A stretch of DNA of 64,000 nucleotides from Thinopyrum elongatum (GCA_011799875.1 CM022302.1:102736237-102800236); one strand, 5' to 3'; shown: positions 32,585 to 43,235, counted from the first letter of the stretch. Numbers and translations are program-made. The notes: generated by a model from the letters alone, not told the origin.

Positions 32585-34169
32585 ACACTACCCCCCTTAA
32601 GAAAAATCTCGTCCTCGAGATTTGCTAAGGACGTATTTTGAAAAAAAAATAAAAAATCATTCGCACCACACGGCAACCGTAACATGAAAAACAAATATTC
32701 CACACACACGATAGGACGGGGTTACAATAAAATCGCTGACTAACGTGCAGTTGTGGTGTACTAGCGAGGTAATCGATTAGGTGATAAAATAATGTGCGGT
32801 CTTGAATTTAGCTTACGTGGCCTGCGAGTCGTATAATGCGAGGGCTTGCAAATTAAATTTTTGTTGGAAAACATTTTTCATCGCAGTGGTCTTTTAAGAA
32901 AAACCTTACTATGGAATTTGTTATAAAAACAATCATTTTTTTTCAAATCATAGCAAACAACTGTAACCAACACAATAAACTCGTACAGAAAATATTAAAA
33001 CACAACACAGATATCACAACAAGCAGTCAAAAAGCTACACAACTAATACAACTGAGGCGCTGACGGTCTAGATAATAAATTATAGTACAAGAGGAAATAT
33101 TCCCTGCAGTGGGATATATCCTTCGTCTACTAGGAGTGGATGGGGAACTCACAAAATGCGTCTCTCTTAGTCTGGCCTCAGGGGTCTACTAATGGCGACT
33201 TGGGTTTTATACAACAAGGGTCTGGAGAAAATCCATCACTTGCTGGGTCAAGCGCTCTCGAGCGATGTCATAGTGCACTAGCTTAATTAGTGCCGGATCT
33301 TTCTCTTCTCAGGTGTAGGGAAAGGATGCGGCTTCTCTGGCTGCTGCACTATTCGGGGAAATAATAATAGCCACGTTCACTGGCATAGGGTACCATGAAT
33401 TGAAGATGGGTAACCGCTCCATAAGCAACAATCTTTATGGTCGTTATTGGAGTGGGCATAGATTTTCCCGATGAAGGGAATTCCCGTAGGGTCTTGGTTT
33501 GGGTCTACCTGAGGGGTGCGCCTGACTGTCCAATATTTTGAGGAGCTAAAAGTGACCCTCGATTTGAATAGCTTGCACAGGGATGGGTGAGGAGAACCCC
33601 TGGTACTGTGGTTAAAATCTCACAATTATTTTAATAAAATCCTCCGGGGTTGCATCTGGGGTCTTTATATGAATCCCAAGGTGCGACCTGAAAAACAATT
33701 GGCTGTGAAGGCAGTGCACAAGGTGAGGGATGCTTGGTAAGGTCACGGAGTGGCCTCATGTATAGCATCTGGGCTGGATGACATATCGTGTTGTGGGGGC
33801 AATATTAATTGTTGGTTCTGTTCTCTGGTGGTCGGGGTCATTGTCATAGATATATATATCGCAAAATGCGATGTATTACTGTGGTTGTCGGTTGGGGCAA
33901 ACGTTCCCTTTATATAAAGAAAATGGAGTCTTCCTTCGCATGCTTGTGAATGGGGCAACTCAGGTGCCGATCACAGGCGTGTAGCTTACTGGGCTAGTCT
34001 GATAGGTTGGGCACCGACTGCCAAAAGCTGTCAGGGTCACTGTGTGGGCTATCGGGTAGGATAAGCTTCGTTGTGGTGAGGTTAAGGTCTGGTGGGTGGG
34101 TTAACCTAGGTTTATCGACCCGGCTAAGATAGGATTAGCCAATGGTCAGCCTGGCTCTGATACCAAGGT
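32585..34169 (-). other. LARD internal region, non-coding
   Basis: This 1585-bp region has no convincing ORF. Next to the left LTR the minus strand reads AATCTCGAGGACGAGATTTT then CTTAAGGGGGG, the sequence that usually ends pol and forms the polypurine tract in chromovirus-like gypsy elements. The parent was therefore probably of that kind. The rest is degenerate. Confidence 0.75.
34153..34166 (-). other. LARD primer-binding site (initiator tRNA-Met)
   Basis: The minus strand reads TTGGTATCAGAGCC a few bases after the LTR end. It shows that the element runs on the minus strand and that 34170-38306 is its 5' LTR. Confidence 0.88.
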
Positions 34170-37100
34170 TGTCAGGACCGGTTTTCCAGGATATAAATTT
34201 CCCAGTCAATGGTCCTTGTGCTCACCAGCCCCAGGATTACTGTTAGCTGATGAGACATGATCTTGATACAGAAATTCCAAGAAAAAATACAAAATATGAA
34301 GTACAAGACCATTCTGGCCTATGAGTACAGCAAATGGTTTCTAGTGGTTGATGGCGGAAGCGGCTTGCGGTTCATCAGCATCTATGGGACTCCATTTCCC
34401 ACAGGAACAGCTGACCTGGATAACTCCTATCTTCGCAAGGCTGTTATCATCATTGCCTAGGTTCCGAGCCTGTTATCACAGCGCTCCTCTCCAAGCAAGA
34501 AATCTGGCCAAGACAATAGCCAGGGACAAGCCAGTGAGTACTTTGAATGTACTCGCAAACATCATGAAAACAGATATAATATAACAGGTGGTAATCATGC
34601 ACTGCAATAATATATGGTCATTCAATCATACACAAGACAAAATTCATGATGCAAGCAAGCAGGTTATTCATGCTATAAATAATTAGGCAATCAAGGAATA
34701 AAAATGAAATAATCCAATCGGGTGTCTGAAGCGACGTCTCGAAAGGGTAAGAAAATAAAACATGCCACAGTCGGGCGTCTGAGCGACGCCACATAAAGGG
34801 CTTATCGTGAAAATAAATAACAAGCGTGCCACAGTCGGGCGTCTGAGCGACGCCACATAAAGGGCTTATAATGAAAATAAATAACAAGCGTGCCACAGTC
34901 GGGCGTCTGAGCGACGCCACATAAAGGGCTTATAATGAAAATAATTAACAAGCGTGCCACAGTCGGGCGTCTGAGCGACGCCACATAAAGGGCTTATAAT
35001 GTAAATAAATAACAAGCGTGCCACAGTCGGGCGTCTAAGCGACGCCACATAAAGGGCTTATAATGAAATAATTAATAGCAGGAGTATCCAGGAGGTAGGA
35101 CCATCCCAGGTGATACTCCACAATTCACATAATAGAAATGGTTAGTCCATAACAGTAATAATCATAGATATCATCCGTCACCATTCATGACCAAAGTTCT
35201 GGTTTGAAATTTTTCCTCCAAAGACCGACTCTAAGACCAACACTTGACCTATCCCAGACTGTAGTCCTTAACCGCGGACACGGCTATTCGAATAGATGTT
35301 TACTCTGCAGAGGGTGTACTCTTTACCCATGAGTAACGGATTCCTTTAGCCCACCGGGACTAATTCCGCTTACGGTCTTTTAGTTGAGAACACACCTGAC
35401 CCGCACACAACAGCTTAACTTCCCGATGCCTGGAATCACCCACGACATTCGTTAAGTAAAACTCTAAGTGGGGAGGCTACAACCTCGATTAGCATGGGAT
35501 CAAATTTATATCGCGCGCTACTAAGGGGTGCCCCCCTCTCGGTCCCAACCGGAAACACCCATGCCCCCGGACCAAGTGACATGCCTACCAGGATCAGTGG
35601 TATCTTTCACTATGGCCTCTCTGTACGATGTGTGCAAGGAAAGAGGTTGACGACTTACTCGACCATACCCTACTCATGGCAGGGACATGTGGTAGCACGA
35701 CTCAAGTATGGGGGTTACTGGTGCAAGACTCGGTCTACGGTCGACTCAGGAGGTTCAACTTTCCCTGCAATGGTTAGCACAACAAATACTTCTGTTCAAT
35801 CACCAACAGGTTCACCACCCATCATGCCTCGTCATGCCCTTACTGATTTCTCTCGTCACCACGAGGTACCATTTTTCACGGTCATAATTTATCCACGACA
35901 AAACTTCTCCCCGAAGTTTGTCCAGACCAGCTCAGGCATACGTGGCATGAGGCAGTAACCACTTCACATGTATATCACATGATCACAGCAAATCAACTTC
36001 TCATCATATGCATTCATGCATGACTTATCATCATATGCAAAACTCATTATTTCATGTGACATAAACATCGCTTACTACTCCTAGCAAGCATTCAACCAAC
36101 AAAATATCATATCAGGTGTTCAAGATGCTTGACTTGGGGTTGCAGAAGGGTGGGGTGCACTCCAAAAAAAATTTGAAAGTAATCTTCCCTCCATTTTTCC
36201 TATTTTGAAAATATTGGAATCAATACATATTTTCAAAATAGTGCAGAAAAGTTGTTGGAATATTTTTGAAATAAATATGTAAATAAACTAGATGAAATTT
36301 GGGTGACAACAGAAAAAGAATCAATTGATTTGAAGCTGTGGTTAAAAAGATATAGCCGGTCAAAGATCAGTCAAACTGTTTTTTAAACAAAGGTCTGAAA
36401 AAGAAACGGTTCCGGTGAGAATACGCTTACTGGAACCGAAAGCGTACTTAGAAAAATATGCCTACACCGAGGGGAGGCGCCTAAGATGGGAGTTGCGCCA
36501 CCGGCGGCTGGGCTGGCTCACCGACAGGTGGGACCCACCTGTCGGGTTCACCATCTTCCTCCCGCGCGCCTGGGACAGAGGCAGAGGCGCGGCTCTGGTG
36601 ACGATTGCCGGTGCAACAGAGCACCGTTCCCTACGTTCGGCACACTCGCATGATCAAGAGGGAGGGGCGCATCTGCTGGAGGGGGGGAAGATCGATGGGG
36701 AGCTCGGATTCAAGTAGGGCAGTGCCCATGGCGGACGAGAGTGTCGGGCGAAGAGAGGCCCTTGCTCCTGGGGAGTCTCTGGTGCAATTGGCATTGGGAG
36801 TGGCTTCGCGTGGTCAACAAGGGATTACTGGAGATGGAAGCGGCGGAGAAGTGGCTTCGGTTGGCTCGGATTTATCTGGGAGGCCGCGGCGGGCGTTGCG
36901 GAGGTGGAGGAGGAAAGTGACCTCGTCCGGCCGTTCTGCTGCTCGGGACGGCTCCTGAAGGGAGATGGGGAGGTGGTCGATGACCCATACGAGCTCGGAG
37001 GGGGTTTAAATAGGCAGAGTAGGTCGGTTCGTCGGGGCAGAAGGATAAGCACGGCGGCGGCGGCCACTATTGCAGCACAGAGGAGGTGGGGGCTAACTGC

Positions 37101-38306
37101 CTGAGCTTGCAGAGGAAGGCGACGAAGTTGCGGATGAGCACGGTGGGCTGGGGGTCTCGGGGCGCGCCAGGTGGCCCGTACGGCACCGACCATGGCAGGC
37201 GGCGATGGCGGCTAGCGCCTGGCTCGCCGGAGATGTGGCTGATGCTGTGGTGCTCGTGAACGATGCAGGTTAGGCCTAGGCGCCACACGGGGAGCAGCGA
37301 ATGGTCCAGAGCGAGCTTGGGGAGGCGCTGTCCTGGGGCGCGGCGGCTCGGGCGCAGCACGTGCAAAACGCGCGCTCTGGCTGCGCCCGGTGCACGCACG
37401 GTGACCGTTCGACGAAATGCCCTGGTGAGCTAGGAGGCTTGGATGCAAACACAAATTAACAGGGCTAGGTTAGCACTAGCTAGAAGACTAGTGGACATGT
37501 TGGTTCGTCCAGAAGGGGAAGTTCACAATACAAAAGTAGAACCATGCCAAATCTGGTCATGAGCTACAGGTGTTTGATGAAATGCCAGTGGCATCTAAAG
37601 GACTCTGATGGCAACCAAACTTTCCAGATTGGTGTCTCCTTCGTTTAAATAGATGGTGGTTGAGTTGGTTTGGTAAAATAAGAAACTTGATAATGCAATT
37701 TTTGTCAGAATTCAATTCTGGACAGAAACTGCAGAACATGTTTTGGTGGAGTAAAAAGATGATTTTAGGTCTGATCTTCAGGACTTAAGGGTTTGGTTGG
37801 ATGAAATATAAGCAGGAAAAATTTCATGGGTATTTGTGCAAATTAAAATAGGGTTGCAGTTCAAACTACCCAACTGGACCATAATAGAAATGAGGAGGTT
37901 TTGCTCAATTTTTATAAAGCACAAAGATGGATTTTTGCATAAAAATGAGTTATATGCATCTACTGACATCTCCAATTTTTTATGTAATTTTAAAGAAATA
38001 TTTAAAGCAGTTGTAGTGCAATGGGAGCCCTTAAAAGAATGGAAAAGCCATTTTAGAAGAATTGATGCTTGGCAAAAGTATTATACAAATGCTTTCACTT
38101 GCATACCTAACAAAAATCAAATGTTTTAAGAAAGAATTCAAGCCCCTCAATATTATCCAAAAGTTTCAGATAAGAGGAAAAAAAATTTAAAATCCAGAGA
38201 AAAGAAGTAGCTCTGAAATTAATAGAAAAGTCAAAAAAAATAGAAAATAAATCTTCCTGACAAAATTTTAATTAATAAAACAAGATTAAATTTTTGGGCT
38301 GTTACA
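34170..38306 (-). repeat. LARD 5' LTR (right copy)
   Basis: This 4137-bp LTR aligns end to end with 28449-32584, with mostly transitions and a few 1-bp indels. It has the same five-copy 64-bp repeat. Confidence 0.92.
34762..35077. repeat. 64-bp tandem repeat, five copies (right LARD LTR)
   Basis: Units start at 34762, 34826, 34890, 34954 and 35018. The copy number and internal variants match the left LTR, so the array existed before this insertion. Confidence 0.93.
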
Positions 38307-38869
38307 CGTTGTACCCATGGCGCGCCCGACATGGCCTCCGTCGGCGCGGACGGCGCCACAGTGAAGAGCCGTCGGCGGGGCCCGCAGGCGGCAGAACCCA
38401 TCTGTCGGCCGGTTCCTCGGCAGCCGGCAGGGCCCAGCAGCCGGCGGAGAACCCGGCCCCCATAGATGCTGACAGCCGGGGCCTACCACTCGGCCATATT
38501 ACCATTGTACCCGTGGGGGGTTAGCCTATAAAACCCCCCAGGCCACACCCATGCAAAGGGTTCCTCTCATGTTCCACCTCAGTTCTATACACACCACAGC
38601 CAGGGAGAGGAGAGAGCTAGCCTCGCCCTTCTTCCTCCCCTGGCCAAACAGCTCTAGGAGCGCCATTGTACTCTTTGCTTCATAGTGATCATGCGGAGAC
38701 CCCGCAGAGCAGGAGTAGGGGTTTCATCTCTTAGGAGAGCCCTGGACCTGGGTAGATCTCGTGTCCATCCGAGCTTGTGCCCACTCCCGCTTCCAGGACC
38801 CAACGACGATCTCATGGCCCCAACCATGATAAGCCACCCCCTGGCATCTGTTGAGATATTACCACGACA
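38307..38869 (+). repeat. Gypsy-1 3' LTR, second part
   Basis: After the CGTTG duplication (38307-38311) the sequence continues the LTR (matching about 4667-5238) to ACGACA at 38869. A TATA box corresponding to 4896 lies near 38527. The TSD GTGTG follows at 38870-38874. Confidence 0.92.
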
Positions 38870-38874
38870 GTGTG

Positions 38875-39056
38875 GCATGAAACCCTTCTCAAGCAGGTGG
38901 ATGTGAAGAGTTTTCGAGGAAGAGTGATCCTTCGTATTCCCACAGACAATACATAAAACCATTCTACTTGTTTTCCTCAGCCACTTCGTGAAACTTATGC
39001 AGTCCCTCAATATACTCGGAGGTGCGCCGGTCACCATACATCCATTGTCGGTTCAT
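38875..39056 (-). pseudogene. TNP2: CACTA TNP2-like transposase, first exon part (broken)
   Basis: The start codon is at 39056-39054; the frame reads MNRQWMYGDRRTSEYIEGL and FHEVAEENK, the standard start of grass CACTA transposases. A TAG (probably CAG) follows, then a frameshift near 38940, after which GNTKDHSSSKTLHIHLLEKG runs to FMPH at the gypsy-1 junction. The frame joins YNVWTKHGERG at 4330 when gypsy-1 and one GTGTG copy are removed. This is direct evidence that the two regions were one gene. Confidence 0.88.
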
Positions 39057-39283
39057 CTGCGTGCATTATATAATTAAGTGTATCAAAAACCATTACAGAA
39101 CATCATGAATAGAGAAGTGACCAAATTAATACAAGTTCATCATCACATTAAAACCAAAGTAAAGTAGTGATCAAATGTTATTACTGAAAAAATAAATACA
39201 TAAAGTTCATACATAGTTCTCATAGAACAACATATAGCTCTCTAGAGCATCTAATTAAAACATACATTGAAACTAACATACAA
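39057..39283 (-). other. Spacer between TNP2 and the small upstream ORF
   Basis: AT-rich, with no ORF. It probably holds the 3' end of the small upstream ORF and the TNP2 leader or intron. Confidence 0.4.
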
Positions 39284-39727
39284 CTATGTAAAACATTTAA
39301 ATGCAACGACAAATGCGATCATAATAGCAACTAAGGTAACAATTGATCCAACAGCATAATGATACCAAGCCTCATTATCGATGGCATATTTTCTAATCTT
39401 TCTAATCTTCAAGCGCATTGCATTCATCTAGATCTTGTGATCATCGACGACATCCGCAACATGCAAGTCCAATTCGATCTTCTCCTCCTCAATTCTTTTC
39501 AATTTTTTCTTCAAGTAATTATTTTATTTTTCAACTAAATTTAACCTCTCGACAAGAGGGTCGGTTGGAATTTCTGGTTCACATACCTCCTAGATAAAAA
39601 CATCTATGTCACGTTGGTCGGCATAATTGTCATAAACACTAAATGAAACAAATAGTTATAAAAGGTAATATACCACATCCGAATCATAGACCGGATGAGG
39701 GCCGACGGGGGCGTATACCAAAACCAT
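39284..39727 (-). pseudogene. Small coiled-coil ORF with C-terminal membrane segment, CACTA-associated (broken)
   Basis: A first short exon (39727-39674) reads MVLVYAPVGPHPVYDSDV before a GTATAT donor. The second part, on the same strand, has YADQRDIDVF, then a charged helix (LKKKLKRIEEEKIELDLHVA, DVVDDHKI) and MRLKIRKIRKYAIDNEAW. It ends in a hydrophobic stretch (YAVGSIVTLVAIMIAFVVAF) and KCFT-stop at 39284. This looks like a coiled coil with a tail-anchor. Three in-frame stops (one TAG, one TAA, one TAG) kill it, and the splice phase is not resolved. I recall similar proteins from wheat repeats next to TNP2; the function is unknown. Confidence 0.6.
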
Positions 39728-39761
39728 GGCACTATATAATAACAAACAATAATAAAACTAT

Positions 39762-40576
39762 GAACAAACTAACGTCCACACGTGTGGCATCTTGCTCATC
39801 GCCCACACGCCTCCATCACCACTCATTTTGCCACGTATGAACAGATGACATCAGCAGGAATCTTTTTGGTTTTCGGCTTAAAAATGTTTTATCTCCTAAT
39901 TAAAAATCCGTTTTCACCATTAAATCCGTCTCGACGAGATCTTCAAAACTAGACCCCATGTTGATATGTTTCGACAAATTTTTTTTCCCAAAAGTTGCCA
40001 TGATGTTTACACTGTAGTTGCCATAGTGCTTAAACTAAAGTTTCCATGTGGCAATTTTAGTTGTAGAGCATGGCAATTTTAGTTTTTTGATGATGGCAAT
40101 TCCAGTACTTTGACCATGAAAATTATTTTTTATATGAACCATGGCAATTTTAAGTGCATGTATCATGGAAATTTTAGTTTATGGTTCATGGCAAGTCTAG
40201 TTTCTTAATTCCCCGTTTTATAATATGTCAAAATTTACTTTTAAATGTAGAAGAAAATATCTGAAACATATCATGGCAACTTCAGTGTAAACATCATGGC
40301 AATTCATGTGCAATAGACATGGCAACTTTTAACCCAAAAAAAATTCATCGAAATATATTGATATGAGATCTAGTTTTGAAGATCTTGTCGCGAGGGATTT
40401 AATGGTGAAAACGGATCTTCAATCGGATTTTTCATTCAAGAGATAAAACATTTTAAAAACTGAAAATCCAAAAAGATTCCCACATGCATGCATGCGGTGA
40501 CGTGGAGCAGTCTGTGTGTTATAGGGCGTGTGGGCGGGTTTGGCTCCCACCACACGTGTGGGCGTTAGCGTTGTCC
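39762..40576. mobile_element. Mutator-type MITE with long terminal inverted repeats
   Basis: The ends GAACAAACTAACGTCCACACG and, reverse-complemented, GGACAACGCTAACGCCCACACG are inverted and continue as about 220-bp imperfect inverted arms (shared GGAATCTTTTTGG, AATGTTTTATCTC, CGTTTTCACCATTAAATCC). The 9-bp flanks TAAAACTAT (39753-39761) and TAAAACTAA (40577-40585) match at 8 of 9, the Mutator duplication size. The centre (about 39990-40330) is a run of CATGGCAATTTTAG-like repeats. It has no coding capacity. Confidence 0.8.
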
Positions 40577-40585
40577 TAAAACTAA

Positions 40586-40944
40586 GAAACTTATACAAGT
40601 ATCTATCTAAATCATACAAGTAAGAAGTTTTTTTCTTTTAAAAAGAAGATAAGAACAAGAGGCTCACAACGGTGGTGCCGGCAACTAGTTCGGCGCGGGC
40701 GATCGACGGCGGTGAGGACGGGGACGGGACGGGACAGACCGCCGAACCTAGACAAATCTTGGGGAAAATGGAGCTTGGAGGTCGAGCTTGGAGAGGAGAA
40801 AGCTTAAGTGTGGCTCAGGCATTTCATCGAAGACCTCATGTGCATAGGAGGTGAGAGCAGAGCAGCACACACCTCCCACACATCGGTCGGCCAAAAAATA
40901 GTGGAGTCAGCGGGCAGGGGTGAGCATATATATATATGCATTTC
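40586..40944 (-). other. CACTA-1 5' region
   Basis: Between the MITE and the subterminal repeats the sequence is first AT-rich, then GC-rich (40670-40760), then ends in TATATATATAT (about 40927). It is the likely 5' UTR/promoter region of the CACTA-1 transcripts. No ORF is supported. Confidence 0.45.
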
Positions 40945-41244
40945 TTTAGTCCCGGTTGGTGGCTAGAACCGGGACAGAAGACTGACCTTTAGTCCCGGTT
41001 GGTGGCTAGAACCGGGACAGAAGACTGACCTGTAGCCCCGGTTCCAGCCACCAACCGGGACGAAAGGGGCTGCGCCAGGAGGGAGGCCCTTTAGTCCCGG
41101 TTCATGTCTGGAACCAGGACTAAAGGGGTCAGACAAACCGGGACTCGTGCCTGCCGTGGCCCGACCGGCGTCCTGGCCTGACGAACTGGGACTGATGCAC
41201 CCATTAGTCCCGGTTCGTAACACTACCGGGACTAATCACTAGTG
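40945..41244 (-). repeat. CACTA-1 5' subterminal repeats and terminus
   Basis: Many direct and inverted copies of TTTAGTCCCGGTT / AACCGGGAC occur, including a 43-bp unit repeated in tandem (starts 40945 and 40988). They end in CACTAGTG (41237-41244). Such repeats bind the second CACTA protein in En/Spm. Confidence 0.8.
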
Positions 41245-41455
41245 CAGAATTGGGCATTAGTCCTGGTTCGTAAGGGCCTTTAGTCCTGGTTCACCAACCA
41301 GGACTAACGGGTGGGGACTAAAGCCCCACCCCCCTTTAGTCCCGGTTCATCACGACCCGGGACCAAAGGCCCACCACGTGGCACAAGCCCGCGCCGGGGG
41401 CTGGGGGTCCTTTAGTCCCGGTTGGTGACACCAACCGGGACTAAAAGGTTTTGGG
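41237..41455. repeat. CACTA-2 3' terminus and subterminal repeats
   Basis: CACTAGTGCAGAA is followed by inverted and direct copies of CCTTTAGTCCCGGTT and ACCGGGACTAA, the usual pattern of Triticeae CACTA ends. Confidence 0.82.
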
Positions 41456-41562
41456 GTTTATGGGTTTATAGTTTATTTTCCTTTTAATTTTTTGTTTTCC
41501 ATTTAATTATGTTTCATTTCAAACATATTTTACGCTACTACATACTTTACACATTATGCATA

Positions 41563-41653
41563 TATATATATATTAAATAGAATTTGTCGTAGAACCGATC
41601 ATATATATATATATATATATATATCATCGAATTTCTCGTACGACCATTCATAC

Positions 41654-41691
<38 letters not shown>
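41563..41691. repeat. (TA)n microsatellites
   Basis: Three TATATA-rich tracts (about 41563-41573, 41599-41624, 41653-41690) are separated by near-repeats of GAATTT(G/C)TCGTA. The length is likely variable. Confidence 0.85.
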
Positions 41692-41743
41692 AATTTGGTA
41701 TATAAAATTTCTCCTACAACTTGCAGATCATTACATGCAGGCA

Positions 41744-43235
41744 TTAGGTGTAATCGTATTCTCCTTCAGGATCTATGACCTGGTCAAGCAAAAATCCCGC
41801 CATTTCCTCTTGAATTGCTCGTATGCGATCCATTGGTAGGAGCTGATCCCGCATCTCCGACATCTTTAAAGGAAATCAATATGAATATATTAGTTGTGTG
41901 TATATATATTAGATAATGATATAAAAATTGTGAATAGTGTTCTGGCAAACGTACCAAAAGTTGTCTTGCAGATTTGGTCGTTTCGGACGTCATAATGCGA
42001 ATGTTCACGCAAACGTAGTATGCACATAAATTATTCCCCTTAGCCTGCCTCATGCACTTTACGAGAATAGAATTCAATCAGATAATAATTAATCAAGCAT
42101 GATAATGGTATTGAAACTACAATTAAAGAGATGCGCGGACGTAGCTAGTACTACTTAATTACCTTGGGTCGCACCCATGTCAGCTCTTGTTTCCATGGGC
42201 CTTGAACCTGTTTGATGAACTTTTGCCAAGCCCTGCCCGCCGGCAAAGAAAATGAATAAAGGAGTTATTAATTAGTTGATATCAGGAAATGAACTAAAGA
42301 GGCGACATAGTGCGATAATGATTGACATTACCTGTCGAGCATCCCCTTCATGATTGAGTATTCTTTAGTTTCTTTAAGTAGTGAGTCCAGTACTTTAACT
42401 TTTCCCTCGTCAACTTCAATGATTAGCAGGATCCAGTGGAAACTTGATGTGCACACGTTTGTATAATTAAGCAGGCATGTGCATAACTCATCAACTACAC
42501 TTATGAACGTCTAGTAAGCAAAACAGAATTTGTAGTACAAGACAGTAACACACACCCGAAGTTGTAAGGAAGTAGTATTTCTGATTGTATATTTAGTCGC
42601 TTCAAAAAGTCTAGCAAGGTTTTCTCTGTGTCTTTTTGATGATGTGACCATGTCTCTTCATTAATGGTATTTGGGTCAATGAACCCAATGCCATAGCGTC
42701 CATCTCTTTTCAATTCATAAATCTTCATTCTGCATAATACCATAGAAAAGAATATAGTGAAGATAATTACAGGTAATGAACGAGCACAACTAGAGACTTA
42801 AATTACAAAAAGAAATCACTTATAAACAATAGCAACTGACGAGAGATTTGTTGAGTGCGTCTTGATTGAATAACTGAAACATTTCTTGAAACTCAACCCA
42901 CAAATCTTTTTCATGGAAGTAATGCTTTGCCTTGAATTTCACCATGAGGGCCTCTCGCCCGTTATTTATTTCTCTCAGGTACCACTCATGCAATCTGTGC
43001 AATTTCGTTGATTGAAGCGGGATCTCCTCAGGCTTGACCAGAGGTTGGCCGGGGCCATATTTCCATCTTACTTCGTCATCTTGAATCCCGGGGATAGGCT
43101 CGATCTCTAGGAGTTGATAAACAGTGACACCAGCCTCTTTAGCCATCCTTCTATGATCAGCGGTGATTACTCGATGATCGGCGGTACTCATATGTGATTG
43201 TACAATGAGTGGGGCGATCAATTGCACTGCCTATT
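41744..43235 (-). pseudogene. CACTA-2 second protein: Ulp1-like cysteine protease domain, several exons
   Basis: Minus-strand exons encode RMAKEAGVTVYQLLEIEPIP, DEVRWKYGPGQPLV, FHEKDLWVEFQEMFQLFNQD, LKRDGRYGIGFIDP, LLPYNFG, then FHWILLIIEVDEGKVKVLDS (about 42455-42395), RAWQKFIKQVQGPWKQELTW, RQAKGNNLCAYYVC and MRDQLLPMDRIRAIQEEMAG, ending at TAA 41746-41744. His (FHW), Asp (VLDS) and Cys (LCAYYVC) fit the Ulp1/SUMO-protease triad. Introns follow GT-AG, for example /GTAATG at about 42333. A stop lies near 43231. Such domains are fused to the second protein of many plant CACTA elements; their role in transposition is unproven. Confidence 0.75.

Larger units (their letters stand above)
28449..38306 (-). 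mobile_element. LARD-like non-autonomous LTR retrotransposon
   Basis: Two near-identical 4.14-kb LTRs (28449-32584 and 34170-38306) flank a 1585-bp internal region with no gag or pol. On the minus strand the LTR starts TGTAACA and ends CCTGACA. The initiator-Met primer-binding site (minus, at 34166-34153) and a G-rich polypurine tract (minus, near 32597-32588) fix the orientation. The target duplication is CGCTG (28444-28448) versus CGTTG (38307-38311), one mismatch. It sits in the gypsy-1 3' LTR. I counted about 63 LTR differences by eye (about 1.5%), so it is younger than Maximus (roughly 0.6 million years at 1.3e-8). The layout fits Large Retrotransposon Derivatives; the internal domain is shorter than in the classic barley LARD. 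Confidence 0.9.
4331..38869 (+). mobile_element. Gypsy-1: Ty3/gypsy retrotransposon with two nested insertions
   Basis: The LTRs start TGTCGGGGGGATAGACC / TGTTAGGGGGATAGACC and end CCACGATA / CCACGACA. The TSD is GTGTG on both sides (4326-4330, 38870-38874), inside TNP2. Orientation is plus: primer-binding site after the left LTR, integrase on the plus strand, polypurine tract before the right LTR. Maximus (5678-20308) sits in its gag and a LARD (28449-38306) in its 3' LTR, so its own length is about 10 kb. Protease, reverse transcriptase and most of RNase H are deleted at about 21211, so it cannot move by itself. It also carries an antisense spliced gene (27460-23879). Confidence 0.93.
1..41244 (-). 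mobile_element. CACTA (En/Spm) DNA transposon, copy 1, 3' end outside window
   Basis: This is the outermost element of the left part. It is recognised from a split TNP2-type transposase gene read on the minus strand (39056 down to 1) and from an array of AGTCCCGG-type subterminal repeats ending in CACTAGTG at 41244, which would be its 5' end. Its 3' half lies left of the window. Three later elements interrupt it: a solo LTR (1879-3239), gypsy-1 (4331-38869, itself carrying two insertions) and a Mutator-type MITE (39762-40576). Without these inserts only about 4.5 kb of the window is CACTA-1 sequence. The transposase has frameshifts and stops, so the copy is not autonomous. Confidence 0.85.
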
